Shown here: in pieces, positions 50,704 through 51,586 of the stretch
Layout of the letters: the number at the start of each line of letters is the position of its first letter
How positions within the stretch are numbered: position 1 is the first letter of the stretch
Assembly: GCF_014697125.1 (NCBI RefSeq)
Contig: NZ_JACJRG010000043.1
Location: forward strand, 1 to 51,586
Reading direction: 5' to 3'
Source of the DNA: Anabaena minutissima FACHB-250
GTDB taxonomy: Bacteria; Cyanobacteriota; Cyanobacteriia; Cyanobacteriales; Nostocaceae
DNA: 51,586 nucleotides
The notes under the pieces: generated by a model
Told to the model about the DNA's origin: nothing
Seen by the model: the letters and a program-made list of their open reading frames with translations, nothing else
Database searches by the model: none
Position numbers and translations under genes: made by a program

Positions 50704-51165
50704 CAGTTTATTTACGATTCCCTACATCTCATTCTGCTATACAAATACTAGACAAGTCTAGACATTTATTTCTTACTGCAATGGGAGCATGGGAGTAGTT
50801 AAATAATTCATTGAGAGCTGTCGTAAAGCACTTTTGGTGTTTATATAGTAATCATTGGGTGAGTGCGATGGGCTACACCCCAACCTAGGCGATCGCTGTA
50901 ATTATTGATAAAAAACCATATTCGGCATTTCCATAACAGGCCGTAGTCAATAGCTTTCTCTGGTATTATTTACATCGTCAAGATAGGAGCTATGACTATA
51001 CGATGGCCAAGATAGGCAATACTTTTACATTCAATTGTAATATCTACCACTACCACGATTATATTTATTCTTATTCACAAAAAGGTTCAACTCCATTTGA
51101 TTAGTTTAAATAAATTTAATTTCAGCCACCCTGTATAAATGCTTAAATAGGAAATAATTTAATCT
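50704..51165. other. Gap with no recognised gene
   Basis: About 460 bases between two minus-strand genes. One HIP1 octamer (near 50889). It should contain the glcE promoter. No hairpin or tandem repeat stands out. Confidence 0.4.
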
Positions 51166-51390
51166 TTAACTCAATACTTGTAAATCGCCACAAATAATAG
51201 TCTTTTTCGCAACTAACCCTGTTGTGGTATCAACATCAATTTCTAGTTCAGCTTCGGAAACAGCTGCAAATAAAAATTGCTCTCCTGGAAACACTATTTG
51301 CTCAAAATGTAAATTAACAATATTTGAGATACGAGCTATTTGCAGTTGGCTAGTTGTATTTTTGTAAAAACAGAGAATTTCCTTACTCAT
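51166..51390 (-). CDS. DUF1830 family protein
   Basis: 74 aa. Matches the cyanobacterial DUF1830 pattern: CFYKNTTSQLQIARISNI, NLHFEQIVFPGEQFLFAA, EAELEI and a terminal ICGDLQVL. Compact beta-rich protein, no membrane or signal segment. The family is found almost only in cyanobacteria and has no known function. Ribosome site AGGAG 5 nt before the ATG (on the minus strand). Nothing certain lies between it and the window end. Confidence 0.85.
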   Translation of the reverse strand: MSKEILCFYKNTTSQLQIARISNIVNLHFEQIVFPGEQFLFAAVSEAELEIDVDTTTGLVAKKTIICGDLQVLS

Positions 51391-51586
51391 CTCCTAAATT
51401 TAAAACTCGTAAAGACTCGTAGCCAGAATTGAATTTAAAAATTGCATTCTTAAATTCAAACCTAACAATACTACCAATACGGTTCGGTTAAGCCAAAAAC
51501 CAGATAGACTAAGGGTTATCACTCAAGTGTACTGAGATTGAATGCAACTCAAAGAATTCTCACTGATCTCGCCGACGATTGAATCA

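Noticed and set aside
1..51586. tRNA, rRNA or CRISPR
   Set aside because: No cloverleaf-like or rRNA-like sequence, and no direct repeats with regular spacers, were recognised on either strand.

Overview
The window comes from a filamentous, heterocyst-type cyanobacterium of the Nostoc/Anabaena group. Evidence: HIP1 octamers (GCGATCGC) scattered through genes and gaps, TTCAAAA-type heptamer repeats and palindromic repeats between genes, a SufR-controlled sufBCDS operon, DUF1830 and DUF3685/Ycf55 proteins, Uma2-type paralogues and glycolate dehydrogenase subunits. No rRNA, tRNA or CRISPR array was seen.

Layout. 1-5976: 3' end of a nonribosomal peptide synthetase gene (end of an N-methylating module, one full module, thioesterase). 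6123-10158: a CYTH protein, a decayed IS1-type transposase, then a minus-strand redox operon (thioredoxin lipoprotein, CcdA, thioredoxin reductase, and an NTRC-like thioredoxin domain lacking its nucleophilic Cys), followed by a MITE-like element and a remnant of a second thioredoxin-lipoprotein copy. 10509-15345: BrnT/BrnA toxin-antitoxin, ECF sigma/anti-sigma pair, cupin, small fatty-acid-hydroxylase-type protein, HAD hydrolase and a 50-aa protein. 15802-20286: NAD operon pncB-nadD-nrtR-nadE, with a perfect palindrome in its promoter that is the likely NrtR operator.

20403-21743: converging on nadE is a two-gene unit, a TRPM-type SLOG protein followed 3 nt later by a DUF4231/SLATT-like two-TM protein. 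This is the best candidate in the window for a poorly described system: a predicted nucleotide-sensing, membrane-effector conflict module. 21839-24750: an ABC ATPase remnant, a TPR protein, a YbjQ-family protein and a four-TM protein. 24864-31187: a small unknown gene, divergent sufR with two CAAC-N6-GTTG operators, and sufBCDS. 31277-36485: a PD-(D/E)XK-like protein, two Uma2 proteins, a CPBP protease, a TM2 protein and a 59-aa membrane protein. 36661-41290: a Cu-type P-ATPase carrying repeat-derived in-frame insertions, an FHA protein, an unknown protein and a Fur-family regulator. 41451-51390: a NACHT NTPase with pentapeptide repeats (NLR-like), a REC-DUF3685 protein with Glu at the phosphoacceptor site, a lipoprotein, glcF/glcE and a DUF1830 protein.

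Recurring theme: mobile palindromes and short tandem repeats have entered gaps, operon junctions and apparently two reading frames (trxB and the P-type ATPase) without breaking them. All identifications come from reading motifs by eye; no database search was run.
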